DNA of 64,000 nt, from the NCBI GenBank assembly GCA_010909165.1, contig VJWM01000007.1:186001-250000 (forward strand), given 5' to 3'. Below are positions 23,396 through 33,506 of the stretch, one piece after another (the first letter of the stretch is position 1; every line of letters starts with the position of its first letter). This stretch comes from Anthoceros angustus (Eukaryota; Streptophyta; Anthocerotopsida; Anthocerotales; Anthocerotaceae). The notes beneath the pieces are model-generated. The model saw only the letters and a program-made list of their open reading frames with translations. It was not told where the DNA came from and searched no databases. Both the position numbers and the translations under genes were made by a program.

Positions 23396-24300
23396 CTATG
23401 TACCATTCACATATGCTGAGTAATCACCCAGCCCTAAGCCATCCATATGCTTATAGTGTTTTGGCTTTGAAAGTGCTTTGGTTAGAATGTCGGCCACATT
23501 ATCATCTGTTCCAACAAAGCTAACCTTCGTTACCCCTCTATCCACAGCATCCCTGATGTAGTGATGGGATATCTCTATATGCTTGGTGCGCGTGTGGAAA
23601 CGAGGGTTAGCAACCAAAGCAAGCGCTGACATGTTGTCACAAAGTATGGGGGTAGGGTCCTGTTGTGTCTGCCCCAAGTCTTGTAAAAACCTCCTCTCCC
23701 ATTCAGCCTCCTTGGTGGCTTCAGTGAGAGATTTATACTCTGCCTCCGTTGAAGACAAAGATATAGAGGGTTGTTTCTTGCAACTCCAATTAATGGCAGC
23801 TCCTGCAAGAAGAAAGCAATATGTGGAGAGGGAGGACGGAGTCGGACATCGAATGTCGGCCACATTATCATCTGCTCCAACAAAGCTAACCTTGTTACCC
23901 CTCTATCCACAGCATCCCGATGTAGTGATGGGATATCTCTATATGCTTGGTGCGCGTGGAAGCGAGGGTTAGCAACCAAAGCAATGACGACATGTTGTCA
24001 CAAAGTATGGGGTAGGGTCCTGTATCCAAGTCTTGTAAACCTCCTCTCCCATTCAGCCTCCTTGGTGGCTTTTGGGTGAGAGATTTATCTGCCTCCGTTG
24101 AAGACAAAGATATAGAGGGTTGTTTCTTGCAACTCCAATTAATGGCAGCTCCAGAAGAAAGCAATATGTGGAGGTCGGAGTCGCAGACGTAATCGGCATC
24201 TATAAAACCTTGTAGAATGAGTTTGAGTTTATATATGAGCCCCAAGTGCCAGAAAATGCGGCGGCAACCCAATGAGCCACTGGATGTTCTAGAAAGCTGA
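23396..24300 (-). pseudogene. Copia B RNase H region, internally tandem-duplicated
   Basis: 23396-23863 encodes the Copia RNase H tail: INWSCKKQPSISLSSTEAEY, CDNMSALALVANPRFH, TKHIEISHHYIRDAV, then DILTKALS. A second, indel-ridden version of the same region lies at about 23853-24184 and is followed by the true upstream coding sequence. The duplication splits the RNase H frame, so the element cannot make an intact polyprotein as written. Confidence 0.85.
23485..24184. repeat. Tandem duplication D2 (366-bp period)
   Basis: gaatgtcggccacattatca occurs at 23485 and again at 23851. The two units align end to end, the second about 33 bases shorter through scattered small deletions, with few substitutions. 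Confidence 0.9.
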
Positions 24301-24437
24301 CACATGCTTCTGACATCAGAATATCAGTCGGGTCCAATTCGCCACAAAAATGAGACTTCCGACTACGTGTCTATATGGAACATCCTGCATATCCAATTGC
24401 TCCTCTGGGGTTTGTGCACATTGAAGACTAGTGAGCT

Positions 24438-24928
24438 TCACACCCATAGCAGCTGGAGTAGTGGCTGGTCGTGCTCGTCCATATGAAACTTAGTCAAAAT
24501 TTCCTTGATGTACTTGTTTTGATATATGGCCATCACCCCATCAGCTCTCACCAACTGGATCCCTAAACAAAACTTCAAGTCACCAATATCCTTCATTTCA
24601 AATTTATTAGATAAAAGCTGCTTGACATGTTCTAATAGGGTCTTGTCATTTGTGGCTAATATTACGTCATCAACATATAAAGCCAAAATGACGTATGAGG
24701 AGCCTTGGGTAAGCATATATATATTGGAATCAGCAGTACTTTGTACAAAGTTAATTTCCAATAAGTAAACATGCATGGTAAAGTACCATACTCTACCAGA
24801 TTACTTGAGGCCATAAATACATTTGAGAAGTAGTAAAACTTTGTTGGGGTATTTAGAATCAACATACCCCTCAGGTTGTTGCATATAAAGTTCCTCCTCA
24901 AGTTGTGCATATAAAATACGTTGTGCAA
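24438..24928 (-). pseudogene. Copia B reverse transcriptase, catalytic part
   Basis: The minus-strand frame includes SSYVILALYVDDVILA, which contains the YVDD active-site box. It is followed by KFEMKDIGDLKFCLGIQ, the standard Copia thumb-side motif. A deletion or frame break around 24780-24930 separates it from the 661-codon frame, losing the usual YGLKQ region. Confidence 0.85.
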
Positions 24929-26883
24929 ACATCCATTTGATGCAGATACAAATCATGTTCCGTTGCCATAGCAAGTAACATCCTAATGGATTGAGATCTA
25001 ACCACAGGACTGAATGTCTCTTGATAATCTAGGCCTTCAACCTGCGTGAATCCCCTAGCAACGAGTCGAGATTTATAACGTGCTATCTCTCCTTTCGAGT
25101 TGAGCTTGTGCTTGAAAACCCACTTGCACGAGATGGGTTTTCTGCCAGGTGGCAAATCCACTAACTTCCAAGTATTGTTCTTGATCAAGGATTGATACTC
25201 ATCCTCTACTGATATACGCCACTTGTCACCATCAGAGCCAGACAGGGCTTGCTTCAAATTGATTGGCTCATCAGGGATGACAGCAGCAAGTGATGTGGAA
25301 GTGTTGCGAAAATCTATAGACTCATAGGGGGGCTCAATCCACTCGGCTCTAGGTGGTCTTTGGCGGGTGGATCTGCGCAACTCGGGTTCTGGTGGGACTT
25401 CTACAACTCGTGGCACAGCGTGCGCCTCTAAAGCAGGTTCATGGTCATCCTGAATAAGGTCAGGAACTACATCTTCCATGAGAGGTTCAGGGTCATGTGC
25501 AGGGTCATGCTGGATATCCTGTGCATCTAAAATAGGCGGAGGGTTAGTTGGCAACTCATCATCTTGTGGATACATAGCAGGTACCTCATCAGTGTCCTGC
25601 TCATCATCATAAACAACTAATGGATGTGCTCCCTCTGCCGCAGGATGTGCTCCCTCTATTGAAGTTGTCGGTTCACCATGAGCATAGGTAGGTTCAATGA
25701 AAGTGACGCTACGGGCTAAGGTTAGAGAGTGAGTAACGGGATCATAGAGCTTGTATGCCTTGGCAGTCTCGCTGTATCCTACGAAAACAAGGCCCTTGGC
25801 TCTCATGTCAAGCTTCCTCCTCTTTTCAGAAGGGATATAAGCGAAGGCCTTAGCTCCAAATACCCGAAGATGAAGTAGGCTAGGCTTGCGCTTCCAAAAT
25901 ACCTCATATGGTGTCCGTCCATGTACAGCACTGGTGAGCACCCGATTGAGAATGTACGTCGCAGCAACTACGGCCTCTGCCCAATACCCTTGAGGGAGAC
26001 CTGCCCAAAGCAGCATACTCCTTGTCATTCCTAACAGAGTTTGGTTCTTGCGCTCGGCAACTCCGTTCTGTTGTTGAGTATAGGGTACAATCAGCTGACG
26101 CTGAATGCCATGTTGTGCAAGGTACTCGTCAAAAGCGGCGTTGACAAATTCCGTCCCATTGTCCGTGCGCAGCATTCTAAGAAGATGACCAGACTGTCGC
26201 CGGGCAACTGGCAACCATTCCTGGAAACAAGTGAATGTATCACTCTTCAACTGCATAGGAAAGGTCCACGTATACCTACTATAGTCGTCGGTCAAGCATA
26301 AGTAGTAACGAGATCCTCCAAGTGAAGCCTCATGTATCTTCCCAGATATGTCTGCATGGACCAGCTCCAATACTTGTGATGCCCTATGTGCAGGTGCGTT
26401 AGGGAAAGGAGCCTCCTTCTTCTTGGCAAGGATACATGCTTCGCAGACTGTAAGGTCCTTGAAACACTTGGGCAGGGGTTCTCGAAAACATTCCTTGTTG
26501 GACATGTCCACCAGCTTTGCTCGGTTGACGTGTCCGAGGCGAGCATGCCATAATGCAGCCAGCTTCTTCTGGTCCATGTGAGTACTCCCTGTGGAACATA
26601 CTGTATGAGTAGGCTTGCAGTTGATGTTCAGCTTGTACAAGTCGTTGACTACCACCCCCTCAAAGGCACAGATGCTAGGTGAATCTGCCTTGCTAAAGGA
26701 ACAAGACACATGGTCAGCTTGCATAAGAAGAGCATGCGACTTCAACAGTCTGCTAAGTGACATCAAATTCTTCGCCATCCGGGACATACAGTACCCTGTC
26801 AAGGGTAAGCTCTGTGTTGTCCGGCAGGATAAAGGTACACATCCCGTGCCCTCTGATCTGCAATCCAGTCTCAGCCCTCTCAT
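24898..26883 (-). CDS. Copia B integrase and N-terminal reverse transcriptase (661 codons open)
   Basis: This is the longest open frame in the window. In order it has LWHARLGHVNRAKLVDM with CEACILAKK (zinc-binding HHCC), the integrase core with HADISGKI, LTDDYSRYTW and TDNGTEF, then PYTQQQNGVAERKNQT with the catalytic Glu. A proline/acid-rich linker follows (about residues 400-510). The reverse transcriptase start is WKLVDLPPGRKPISCKWVFK and RLVARGFTQVEGLDYQETFS. Keeping so long a frame suggests fairly recent insertion. It lacks its own natural start, being part of a gag-pol polyprotein. Confidence 0.9.
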   Translation of the reverse strand: MRGLRLDCRSEGTGCVPLSCRTTQSLPLTGYCMSRMAKNLMSLSRLLKSHALLMQADHVSCSFSKADSPSICAFEGVVVNDLYKLNINCKPTHTVCSTGSTHMDQKKLAALWHARLGHVNRAKLVDMSNKECFREPLPKCFKDLTVCEACILAKKKEAPFPNAPAHRASQVLELVHADISGKIHEASLGGSRYYLCLTDDYSRYTWTFPMQLKSDTFTCFQEWLPVARRQSGHLLRMLRTDNGTEFVNAAFDEYLAQHGIQRQLIVPYTQQQNGVAERKNQTLLGMTRSMLLWAGLPQGYWAEAVVAATYILNRVLTSAVHGRTPYEVFWKRKPSLLHLRVFGAKAFAYIPSEKRRKLDMRAKGLVFVGYSETAKAYKLYDPVTHSLTLARSVTFIEPTYAHGEPTTSIEGAHPAAEGAHPLVVYDDEQDTDEVPAMYPQDDELPTNPPPILDAQDIQHDPAHDPEPLMEDVVPDLIQDDHEPALEAHAVPRVVEVPPEPELRRSTRQRPPRAEWIEPPYESIDFRNTSTSLAAVIPDEPINLKQALSGSDGDKWRISVEDEYQSLIKNNTWKLVDLPPGRKPISCKWVFKHKLNSKGEIARYKSRLVARGFTQVEGLDYQETFSPVVRSQSIRMLLAMATEHDLYLHQMDVCTTYFICTT

Positions 26884-27230
26884 CTCCCAACAGCACTTTC
26901 TCAGATACTTTGAGTAGATGCAGATGTGAAAACTGGTCCTTGTCCATACAAATATGTGTAGTTGCTCCAGAGTCCAGATACCAACTGGTACTATCCCTCG
27001 TGGAGCTAGACAGGCAAAGAGTATAAATCTTCACAGTAGATTTATCATGGTCACCTCCAAACTTGCCTTTCATTGCCATGCTGGAAGTAGGTTTGGGCTG
27101 ATGCTGCGGCTCGCCTGCCTTCTTCTTGCGGCAGTCACGGGCCCAGTGCCCAGCTATCCCACACCAATTACAGTTCCCTGTCCTTTTAGTGGAAGAAGAT
27201 CCAGAGTCATTATCACGCTGACCTGATCCT
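26753..27230 (-). pseudogene. Copia B zinc knuckle and protease
   Basis: The minus strand reads a CCHC knuckle (CNWCGIAGHWARDC, about 27130-27172). It is followed by the aspartic protease signature WYLDSGATTHIC and the flap-like VLYVPD near 26790. A frame shift at about 26755 separates it from the integrase frame. Confidence 0.85.
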
Positions 27231-27820
27231 TGAGTCTTCCCTTTATTTTGTTCGCTTGGTGCAAAACCTTTTCACTCTTGTGTTTATGTCCACCGACATA
27301 AGCTGCCGACTTTGCTCCTCCCGTACAATGCGCCAATAACATCCTCCAATGTCCGGGTCTTTGGATGTTGTCGCATGACTCGAGGATGAATTGGGCCATT
27401 TTGTATACTCACAAAATTTTGATAGGATGGGAGGGCGATCGTGATTGGGCAATGGCGTCCTCTTCATCCATAGTAGAACCAAAAGATACCAGGTCCGCAC
27501 GTAAATGTCTGAACTTGCTCGTAAAAACTGCAACCTTATCAAACTCCTTCATCTTAAGTGTGAACAGCTCCACTTATGATTAGCGTTACAGCAAGTTTGT
27601 TGGCAGTCCATTCGTCTAGGAGGGTCTGTTGAGCAGCTGAAAGTGTAGTTCCTGGGGCTGCTGCGGCTGGCTCCTTGCGGGTCCCGTCGACCACAGTCCA
27701 CACTTTCCTAGCGACAAGAACAGCCCTCATCCGAACACGCCAAATGTGATATTGGTTACCATTAAATCTATCCTTTTCTTTTAATTCAGATATTGAAGAG
27801 GGGGCAGATGAGGTAGACAT
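27231..27820 (-). pseudogene. Copia B gag (broken)
   Basis: It starts at 27820 with MSTSSAPSSISELKEKDRF, then NGNQYHIWRVRMRAVLVARK, the usual Copia gag opening, and DEWTANKLAVTLII. The frame breaks near 27555, and recognisable gag sequence (LRADLVSFGS-like, in a different frame) continues to the zinc knuckle. Confidence 0.75.
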
Positions 27821-29727
27821 GTTTACGTGAGTGTTGGTGTTTGTGATAATGGTTGTGCTTGCTGTCGTGTTTTTCTTTTATTTGTCTTAGGTGTGCTTAT
27901 GTGTACTCCCAGAAGAGGGTTGTCATCTGACGAGCCTGAATCCTCTTCGTGCTCAGAATCAGAATCCCTGCCTCCAAAAAGTGACATACAATGGCTCTCC
28001 CACTAGACTATGGCTAGGTGAAGAAGCAGCAAAAATATGTACCTTTTCTTAATTTAAAAAAACAGGATAAATTCAAAAAATAAATATTTTCAGAAATAAA
28101 TGTTTTTTTATTTGAGAAAAAAAAGGGTTACTGATTCTTGATTTGCTGTGCAGGAGGCTATGGTGAGCACCGCCTGGGAGGGTAGATTGCTCGCCCGACC
28201 TCGGTGATCTTCGTTCTACTCGCACACAAGATTAGGGAGCAGCGGAAAACCATGACAAGAGAAAAACAAACTAGCAAGCAAGCTGTGCATCATGTGAAAC
28301 AACAAGAGGAAACACCTCCTCACAAAACAGGATTCCACACTCAAGACGAGCAAACCAAACCTGCCGCTTTTTGTTTCTCTCGGCATGCACCACTGAGAGA
28401 GAACCCCAAAAACGGGCAGCCGGTCCATCAGGAACACGGAAGGCTCGCATTCAAAAATAAGATCACAACCCGAAAACACCAGCCTTATCTCGAACCAAAG
28501 AAGATAATGCTCAGGAGCCCGACCGGGCCATTCCGCTCCACATCTGCCTCTGCAAGAATCAAGTCGTGCCGGCTCGCATCTTGCCCTCCTTGAAAAAAAG
28601 TGATCCCACCTACCGAATATGAACAAGCGGCACACCTGCCCGGCATGTCCGGAGGCAAATTAGAGGACACCAGGTTCTAGAACCGCGAGCCCAAACCTAA
28701 CCGTCACGGGTGCATCCAAGCGCGCGCACCGCACCAGATCCTAGCAGCGTGCCCTCCTTCTAACTGTCACGGGTGCATCCTAGCGCGCCCACTGGAGACC
28801 GATGCCAAGGCCAGATCGAATGCGCCGGTTCGGATCTCGGCCTCCCGCACCGGGCGAAAGCTAGGGGATGGGGCACCACCATCTCTGGTGGTGCCCAGCA
28901 TCGGATCTCCAAGCAGCGCGGAGTCCATCTGGCTGATTCGGTAGGTTAGATGATCAAAGTCCGCTTGTGATGCACGCAATCCAGCAGCCACCAAGGCCTC
29001 CACCTTCTCGACGCGATCCCCAATCCCACCAAGCATGGCAATCTGCGAAGAAAACATAGTCGCCCGCACCTCCAACACGCGGGGCCGACGCTCAAAGAAG
29101 GGCTGTGTAGATGGCAGGCCGTACAGGCAGCGCGCGCCGGGGCGGGGTAGAAGAAGAAGAAGAAGAATTTTATTTAAGTCCACTAAGGACGGATTTCCAT
29201 CATGGGACTTGGTACTTAACAACTTGTACCATGGTGTGCCTAAGCTACTTGCACCAAGGGCATCCATTCCCTTTAGGCACCCCATCTAAGTACCGATCAA
29301 GCTCGGGATGCTTAATCATGGCGTTCTTATAAATGTGTGTCCATTTGGCCTAGGCCATTTGGACACGCATCCCCATGTTCACGTCTTTGTGAAAAAGTGT
29401 ACTATTTCTGAGGACAAGCTTTTCCCAAGGAGCTGAGTGTGGTCTGATGGTTTCACAGCCGCGTCTTCTATGGGTGGTCGCGGATTCGAGTCTTGATGCG
29501 TGCATGCCTCCACACCGCATATGTCTTGTGCGGCCAACAAGATTGTCAACCTCTTAGTCGGGATTGTACCCTCAAATCGGATCCAAATTTTTATCGAAAA
29601 AGTTGTTATGGGATCCGGGAGAAAAACGACCACGGGAGCGATTTCCCCTTCCATCCCGTCTTCAGCTTTGCGATTCTCGGATGTAATCCCACCTAGGCAT
29701 TTGCTAAAATCTTGTGTGGCCGGTGCA
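27821..29727 (-). other. Abnormally long leader of Copia B with foreign-looking sequence
   Basis: Copia leaders are usually 50-300 bp, but 1.9 kb separates gag from the primer-binding site here. The stretch includes an AT-rich part (28050-28120) and a 26-bp direct repeat ctgtcacgggtgcatcc(a/t)agcgcgc at 28699 and 28759. A minus-strand frame at 29045-28767 (MFSSQIAMLGGIGDRVEKVE...) looks like a coiled-coil gag N terminus of another family. A tRNA-like segment lies near 29440. A nested insertion into the leader is likely, but no boundaries were found. Confidence 0.45.
29425..29720 (+). repeat. Possible tRNA-derived SINE-like segment
   Basis: gtggtctgatggtttc resembles a pol III A box (TGGTCTGATGG) and, about 30 bp on, tcgcggattcgagtc resembles a B box. 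No poly-A or target duplication was identified. A second copy at about 31040-31330 arises from the local tandem duplication D3. Confidence 0.3.
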
Positions 29728-29741
29728 TGGCTCTGATACCA
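29728..29741 (-). other. Primer-binding site of Copia B
   Basis: The minus-strand TGGTATCAGAGCCA adjoins the 5' LTR and matches the initiator-methionine tRNA 3' end complement. Confidence 0.9.
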
Positions 29742-29917
29742 TGTGAAGGATGTGAAAGATGTGGAGGTTGTGCAAGCGGTTGATTGAATGAATAATACAA
29801 TACAAAATGATTACAAGACTCATGACCTAGAGTCATGTTATTTCACTTCAACTAAACACATTTAATCTAAATTAAATATATAAAACCCTAAGTGTGACAA
29901 AGCTTGTTATCTTAACA
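29742..29917 (-). repeat. 5' LTR of Copia B
   Basis: This is the partner of 22948-23141. It ends next to the primer-binding site and is bordered on the far side by TGACC, the target duplication inside Copia A. Confidence 0.9.
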
Positions 29918-30967
29918 TGACCTATGCTTTTATTCCCAAGGAAAAGAGGAAGAAATTCTCAGACAAAGCAAGGAAGTTGCTCATGATAGGGTATACAGAA
30001 GGGATCAAGGCTTATAAACTTTACGATTCACCTTCTAACAAAGTCATCTATGCTCAAGTGTAACCTTGATGAAAGCCATTTTGGCTTATTGGGAGCTATC
30101 CGGATACCTCGATTGCGAGGAGAGGACACAGTTCTTCCTGATGTCACTCACTTTGACATGTCTGATCATGGCACTTTGGACCCTTATCACCCTGAGGAGA
30201 TTGTTCCTGCAGGAGGGGATAATGACCAAGTGTTAGAACCTGAAAATGCACACCTTGATCAGCATGAACAACCTCCAGCAGATTATCACCAACTCCGATC
30301 CAGCCATAGAACTCAATCGATGTAGCACCGATGAAGAAGATCATGCGCGAGATGAACTGAACTTGATTTACCACAAGGAGAACTTGAGCGGCGTTACCCT
30401 ACTCGTGACCGCCGACCTCTTGATTATTATCGTGCCACAGATTTTCGGCGGCCCACCTCTTCTCATATTCGGGTGCATGCTGCAACTAACCTCGACCCTA
30501 TAGAACCAAAGTCTTATGCTGAGGCATTGAGTAGACCTGATCACAACGAGTGGGAGAAAGCCATACAATCAGAATATGACTCACTCATTGAAAATGGCAC
30601 ATGGGAACTGGTAAAGTTACCTCCTGGTAGGAAAATGATTTCTTGCAAGTGGGTATTCAAGTTAAAAATGAAAGCTGATGGAACCTTCGATCGATATAAA
30701 GCCCGACTGGTTGCCAGAGGCTTCACACAGATTCCAGGTCTCGACTACCTTGAAACTTATGCCCCTGTTGTCAAGCTGCCCACATTTCGTACAATCTGCG
30801 CAGAGGCAGCAGATAAGGACTATGAGTTGCGAATGTTTGATGTAAAAACTGCTTTCCTGCATGGTGTGTTAGACAGAGAAATCTACATGCAACAGCCTGA
30901 AGGCTATGTGGTGAAAGGAAAGGAAGACTATGCCCTGTTATTAAAGAAGTGTCTTTATGGGCTTAGC
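29918..30967 (+). pseudogene. Copia A integrase end and reverse transcriptase, resumed
   Basis: YAFIPKEKRKKFSDKARKL continues the integrase C-terminal part broken at 22947. It is followed by an acid-rich linker (frame breaks at 30062 and about 30325-30470). The reverse transcriptase then reads GTWELVKLPPGRKMISCKWV, RLVARGFTQIPGLDYLETYA and EIYMQQPEGYVV, up to LYGLSK. At 30968 the sequence jumps back to a copy of 29331 onward. Confidence 0.85.
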
Positions 30968-31348
30968 AAATGTGTGTGTCCATTTCCCATTTGGACACAC
31001 ATCCCCATTCACGTCTTTGTGAAAAAAGTACTATTTACGGACAAGCTTTTCCCAGGTGGTAGTCGATGGTTTCAGGTGCGTCTTCCATGGGTGATGGGGT
31101 TCGAGTCTTGATGCGTGCATGCCTCCACACCGCATATGTCTTGTGCGGCCAACAAGATTGTCAACCTCTTAGTCGGGATTGTACCCTCAAATCGGATCCA
31201 AATTTTTATCGAAAAAGTTGTTATGGGATCCGGAGAAAAGCATGGGAGCGATTTCCCTTCCATCCGTCTTGACTTTGCGATTCTCGGATGTAATCCCACC
31301 TAGGCATTTGCTAAAATCTTGTGTGGCCGGTGCATGGCTCTGATACCA

Positions 31349-31541
31349 TGTGAAGGATGTGAAAGATGTGAAAGATGTGGAGGTTGTGCAAGCGGTTGAT
31401 GCCAAAACTGAATGAATAATACAATACAAAATGATTACAAGACTCATGACCTAGAGTCATGTTATTTCACTTCAACTAAACACATTTAATCTAAATTAAA
31501 TATATAAAACCCTAAGTGTGACAAAGCTTGTTATCTTAACA
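31349..31541 (-). repeat. Third Copia B LTR copy, created by D3
   Basis: It is almost identical to 29742-29917, with an extra gatgtgaaa unit and an extra gccaaaactgaatg block near 31400. It is flanked by the same primer-binding-site and integrase sequences. It is part of the duplicated segment, not a solo LTR from a new insertion. Confidence 0.85.
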
Positions 31542-33506
31542 TGACCTATGCTTTTATTCCCAAGGAAAAGAGGAAGAAATTCTCAGACAAAGCAAGGAAG
31601 TTGCTCATGATAGGGTATCTGAAGGGATCAAGGCTTATAAACTTTACGATTCACCTTCTAACAAAGTCATCTATGCTCAAGTGTAACCTTGATGAAAGCC
31701 ATTTTGGCTTATTGGGAGCTATCCGGATACCTCGATTGCGAGGAGAGGACACAGTTCTTCCCGATGTCACTCACTTTGACATGTCTGATCATGGCACTTT
31801 GGACCCTTATCACCCTGAGGAGATTGTTCTGCGGGAGGGATAATGACCAAGTGTTAGAACACGAAAATGCACACCTTGATCGGCATGAACAACCTCCAGA
31901 TTATCACCAACGATCCAGCCATAGAACTCAATCTGGATGTAGCTTCTACAGATGAAGAAGATCATGCTGCAGATGAACCTGAACTTGATTTACCACAAGG
32001 AGAACTTGAACGGCGTTACCCTACTCGTGACCGCCGACCTCTTGATTATTATCGTGCCACAGATTTTCGGCGGCCCACCTCTTCTCATATTCGGGTGCAT
32101 GCTGCAACTAACCTCGACCCTATAGAACCAAAGTCTTATGCTGAGGCATTGAGTAGACCTGATCACAACGAGTGGGAGAAAGCCATACAATCGAATATGA
32201 CTCACTCATTGAAAATGGCACATGGGGGTAAAGTTACCTCCTCGGTAGGAAAATGATTTCTTGCAAGTGGGTATTCAAGTTAAAAATGAAAGCTGATGGA
32301 ACCTTCGATCGATATAAAGCCCGGCGGTTGCGGAGGCTTCACAATTCAGTCTCGACTACCTTGAAACTTATGCCCCATTGTCAAGCTTACATTTCATAAT
32401 GCGCGTGAGATAAGGACTATGAGTTGAATGTTTGATGTAAAAGCGCTTTCGCATGGTGTGTTAGGCAGAAATCTACATGCAACGCCAAGGCTATGTGGTG
32501 AAAGGAAAGGAAGACTATACTGTTATTAAAGAAGTGTCTTTATGGGCTTAAGCAGTCAACCCTTGAATGGAATGGAGTCCTTGATAAGGAGCTCAAAGCT
32601 CTAGGTTTTACAAAGAGCAAAGCTGACAGCAGTCTGTACATCTACATCAAGGAAAATGTTACATGCTACTTAGTTGTATATGTCGATGATCTGATCTTGG
32701 CCACAATAGCTTGGATTACATTACTTCAATAACATCAATGCTGGGAAAGAAGTTCAAGATGTCAGATTTTGGCTCTTTACAAAGTTGCCTAGGAATACAT
32801 ATTCAGCGCAACAGGGAAAGGAGAATTCTTACCTTAACGCAGCCAAGGTACCTCTTGGGCGATTCTTGGTAATGAGTCTCAAGGATGCTAAGCACCTTTA
32901 GCACACTCCCAAGTGGACTAAAACTCAGCAGAGATATGTCACCTCGCACACCATCAGAAAAGGATGAAATGAGAGATGTACCTTATAGGCAGGCTGTAGG
33001 TAAGCTCATATATGCAGCTAACACCACACGGCCAGAGGTAGCATTTCCAACTAGTGCTCTATCCCAATACCTTGAAAACCCAGGACCAACGCATTGGACA
33101 TGTGTTAAAACAGTATTTGGGTATTTGAAGGGGACAGCCAACAGAGGAATAGCTTACAAGCACATAAGCGAAGCGCACAGTGTATCTGAGACTCAGGTGT
33201 CACAGAGACCTGGACACGAGAAGGTCAGTATCTGGTTATGTGATTAGCTATGCAGGAGGACCTATCAGCTGGTCAAGTAAAAAGCAGCCAATAGTGGCAC
33301 TCTCAAGCACAGAGGCGGAGTTCCGGGTACTTACTGCTGCTGCAAAAGAGGTCATCTGGTTGAAGCTGTTATTTTCAGAATTAGGTATTGAACTGCCAAC
33401 ATGCACGAAGATGATGGAAGACAGCCAGGGCTCAATGTCACTTGCAGAAAATCCGGTCTTTCACTCCATGACCAAGCATGTTGCAGTCGAATACCACTGG
33501 ATACAT
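31542..33506 (+). pseudogene. Copia A reverse transcriptase and RNase H, duplicate plus 3' part
   Basis: After the duplicated, indel-ridden portion the unique part continues from about 32554. It shows LYIYIKENVTCYLVVYVDDL (YVDD box) at about 32630-32690 and MSDFGSLQSCLGIH. The linker PYRQAVGKLIYAANTTRP follows, then RNase H (SVSGYVISYAGGPISWSSKK, ALSSTEAEF, TKHVAVEYHWI). It ends exactly where Gypsy sequence in the opposite strand begins. There is no polypurine tract or 3' LTR. Confidence 0.85.

Larger units (their letters stand above)
22948..29917 (-). mobile_element. Ty1/Copia retrotransposon B, near-complete, nested in A
   Basis: It is bounded by LTRs at 22948-23141 and 29742-29917 with TG/CA ends and an imperfect 5-bp target duplication. 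On the minus strand the order is primer-binding site (29728-29741), an unusually long ~1.9 kb leader, gag from 27820, zinc knuckle, protease, integrase, reverse transcriptase, RNase H, polypurine tract (23142-23154). One 661-codon frame survives, but gag, part of reverse transcriptase and RNase H carry indels. It is different enough from A in sequence to be a separate family. Confidence 0.9.
29331..32553 (+). repeat. Tandem duplication D3 (1,637-bp period)
   Basis: 29331-30967 (part of the B leader, B 5' LTR, A integrase and reverse transcriptase) recurs as 30968-32553. The junction shares aaatgtgtgtcc-like sequence. Copy 2 is about 50 bases shorter and carries dozens of 1-10 base deletions, densest at 32325-32520, with few substitutions. 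Confidence 0.95.
19441..33506 (+). mobile_element. Ty1/Copia retrotransposon A, interrupted and partly duplicated
   Basis: The order is LTR (19441-19592), primer-binding site, extra ORF, UBN2-type gag with zinc knuckle, protease, GAG-pre-integrase and integrase to 22947. The integrase reading then resumes at 29918 and runs into reverse transcriptase and RNase H, ending abruptly at 33506 with no 3' LTR. The gap is filled by Copia B. Within the resumed part, 29331-30967 recurs as 30968-32553. Many stops and small indels make the element non-autonomous. Confidence 0.85.

Noticed and set aside
31349-31541. Independent solo LTR or third Copia B insertion
   Set aside because: It is flanked by the same leader and integrase sequences as 29742-29917, so it is part of tandem duplication D3.
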